Positions 6,204 to 6,384 of a DNA stretch of 6,384 nucleotides are shown one piece after another (the first letter of the stretch is position 1; each line of letters opens with the position of its first letter). The stretch is from NCBI GenBank assembly GCA_902802975.1, contig CADCOF010000266.1, positions 1 through 6,384 on the forward strand, in the 5' to 3' direction. A program made the translations under genes and the position numbers. The notes under the pieces were generated by a model. It saw only the letters and a program-made list of their open reading frames with translations. It did no database searches and was not told the DNA's origin. Origin of the DNA: an uncultured Ruminococcus sp. Lineage in GTDB: Bacteria > Bacillota > Clostridia > Oscillospirales > Acutalibacteraceae.

Positions 6204-6249
6204 AATCGAGTAGAAAGCTGCCTACTAGACCTTGTTTGAAAAATAAATC

Positions 6250-6278
6250 TTGCACAAAAAGCGAAAATCATGTATCAT
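6250..6278 (+). promoter_or_regulatory. Weak promoter-like pair inside the IS end
   Basis: TTGCAC (6250-6255) and TATCAT (6273-6278, one base from TATAAT) are separated by 17 bp, and the pair with its spacing is conserved in the left copy. Transcription would then begin almost at the ATG at 6285, giving a nearly leaderless message and probably low transposase output. If translation really starts at the upstream in-frame ATG (6270), this element cannot be the promoter. Confidence 0.3.
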
Positions 6279-6284
6279 AAGAAC

Positions 6285-6384
6285 ATGGATAAATATAAAA
6301 GCTATGATATCACAGACGAACAGTGGAAAGTGATTGAACCACTAATGCCGCCGGAATATACGGGAAAGAAAGGACGTCCCAGAA
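6285..6384 (+). CDS. IS5-type transposase, N-terminal 33 codons (cut by window edge)
   Basis: The reading frame gives MDKYKSYDITDEQW, then about VIEPLMPP and ends in KKGRPR. The pattern of an (L/I)TDEQW block, a hydrophobic IEPLxP block and a GRPR close is the conserved N-terminal region of IS5-family transposases (IS427/IS1031-like), which move the IS by a DDE-type reaction. The DDE residues lie beyond the window. The start at 6285 is shared by both copies; an in-frame ATG at 6270 would add MYHKN. No strong ribosome binding site precedes either start, consistent with low expression. Confidence 0.85.
   Translation, partial: MDKYKSYDITDEQWKVIEPLMPPEYTGKKGRPR

Larger units (their letters stand above)
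6229..6384 (+). mobile_element. End of an IS5-type insertion sequence, right copy (partial)
   Basis: Bases 6226-6311 are an inverted copy of bases 1-86 (81 of 86 identical, no gaps). The terminus reads ACCTTGTTTGAAAAATAAATC inward from 6229, and the transposase gene follows. The IS begins about 25 bp after the stop of the last cargo gene and runs off the right edge. The five differences from the left copy show that these are two diverged family members, or an old pair, and not a very recent duplication. The shared TAG at 6226-6228 (CTA on the other side) may be target preference. Confidence 0.87.

Noticed and set aside
6209..6226. AGTAG...CTACT hairpin after the last operon gene as a terminator
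   Set aside because: The stem is only 5 bp with an 8-base loop and no T-run follows; it also runs into the IS boundary.

Overview
This 6.4-kb window looks like a Clostridia-type Firmicutes genome. The ribosome binding sites are strong AGGAGG, the genes are tightly packed and stop-start coupled (ATGA overlaps), base composition is moderately AT-rich, and the iron-sulfur enzymes belong to families typical of strict anaerobes. No species can be named from the sequence alone.

Layout. Bases 1 to about 83 are the start of an insertion sequence of the IS5 type, with its transposase pointing left and off the window. Bases 87-259 are a control region: a promoter-like -10 element, four ATTCC repeats spaced exactly 11 bp apart, and a dyad over the -10. 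Bases 260-6203 are one six-gene, same-strand operon with no gap larger than 11 bp. From about 6229 a second, roughly 94% identical copy of the same IS end starts, with its transposase pointing right and off the window. The operon is therefore bracketed by two outward-facing IS copies, like the cargo of a composite transposon.

The operon encodes, in order: (1) a 2-hydroxyacyl-CoA dehydratase-fold protein that has lost every cysteine expected to hold the iron-sulfur cluster; (2) a six-helix membrane protein of the NapH type with a cytoplasmic 2x[4Fe-4S] ferredoxin domain; (3) a cysteine-rich paralogue of gene 1 whose cysteine pattern best fits the double-cubane-cluster protein branch (DCCP) of the dehydratase superfamily; (4) the matching ATP-dependent activase/reductase (HgdC/BadF type) with both cluster cysteines; (5) a DsbD/UreH-like six-helix membrane protein with extra cysteine clusters; (6) an exported or membrane-anchored protein with a long acidic, Asn/Asp-rich stalk and a C-terminal four-cysteine motif.

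Working model (inference): the membrane ferredoxin protein feeds low-potential electrons to the activase. The activase uses ATP to drive them into the cluster of gene 3, probably in a complex with the cluster-less gene 1 product. Genes 5 and 6 add a thiol or metal relay across the membrane. The substrate cannot be read from the sequence. The combination of a cluster-less/cluster-bearing pair, a dedicated membrane ferredoxin, a DsbD-like protein and a tethered Cys4 protein, all on an IS-flanked unit, is the unusual content of this window.
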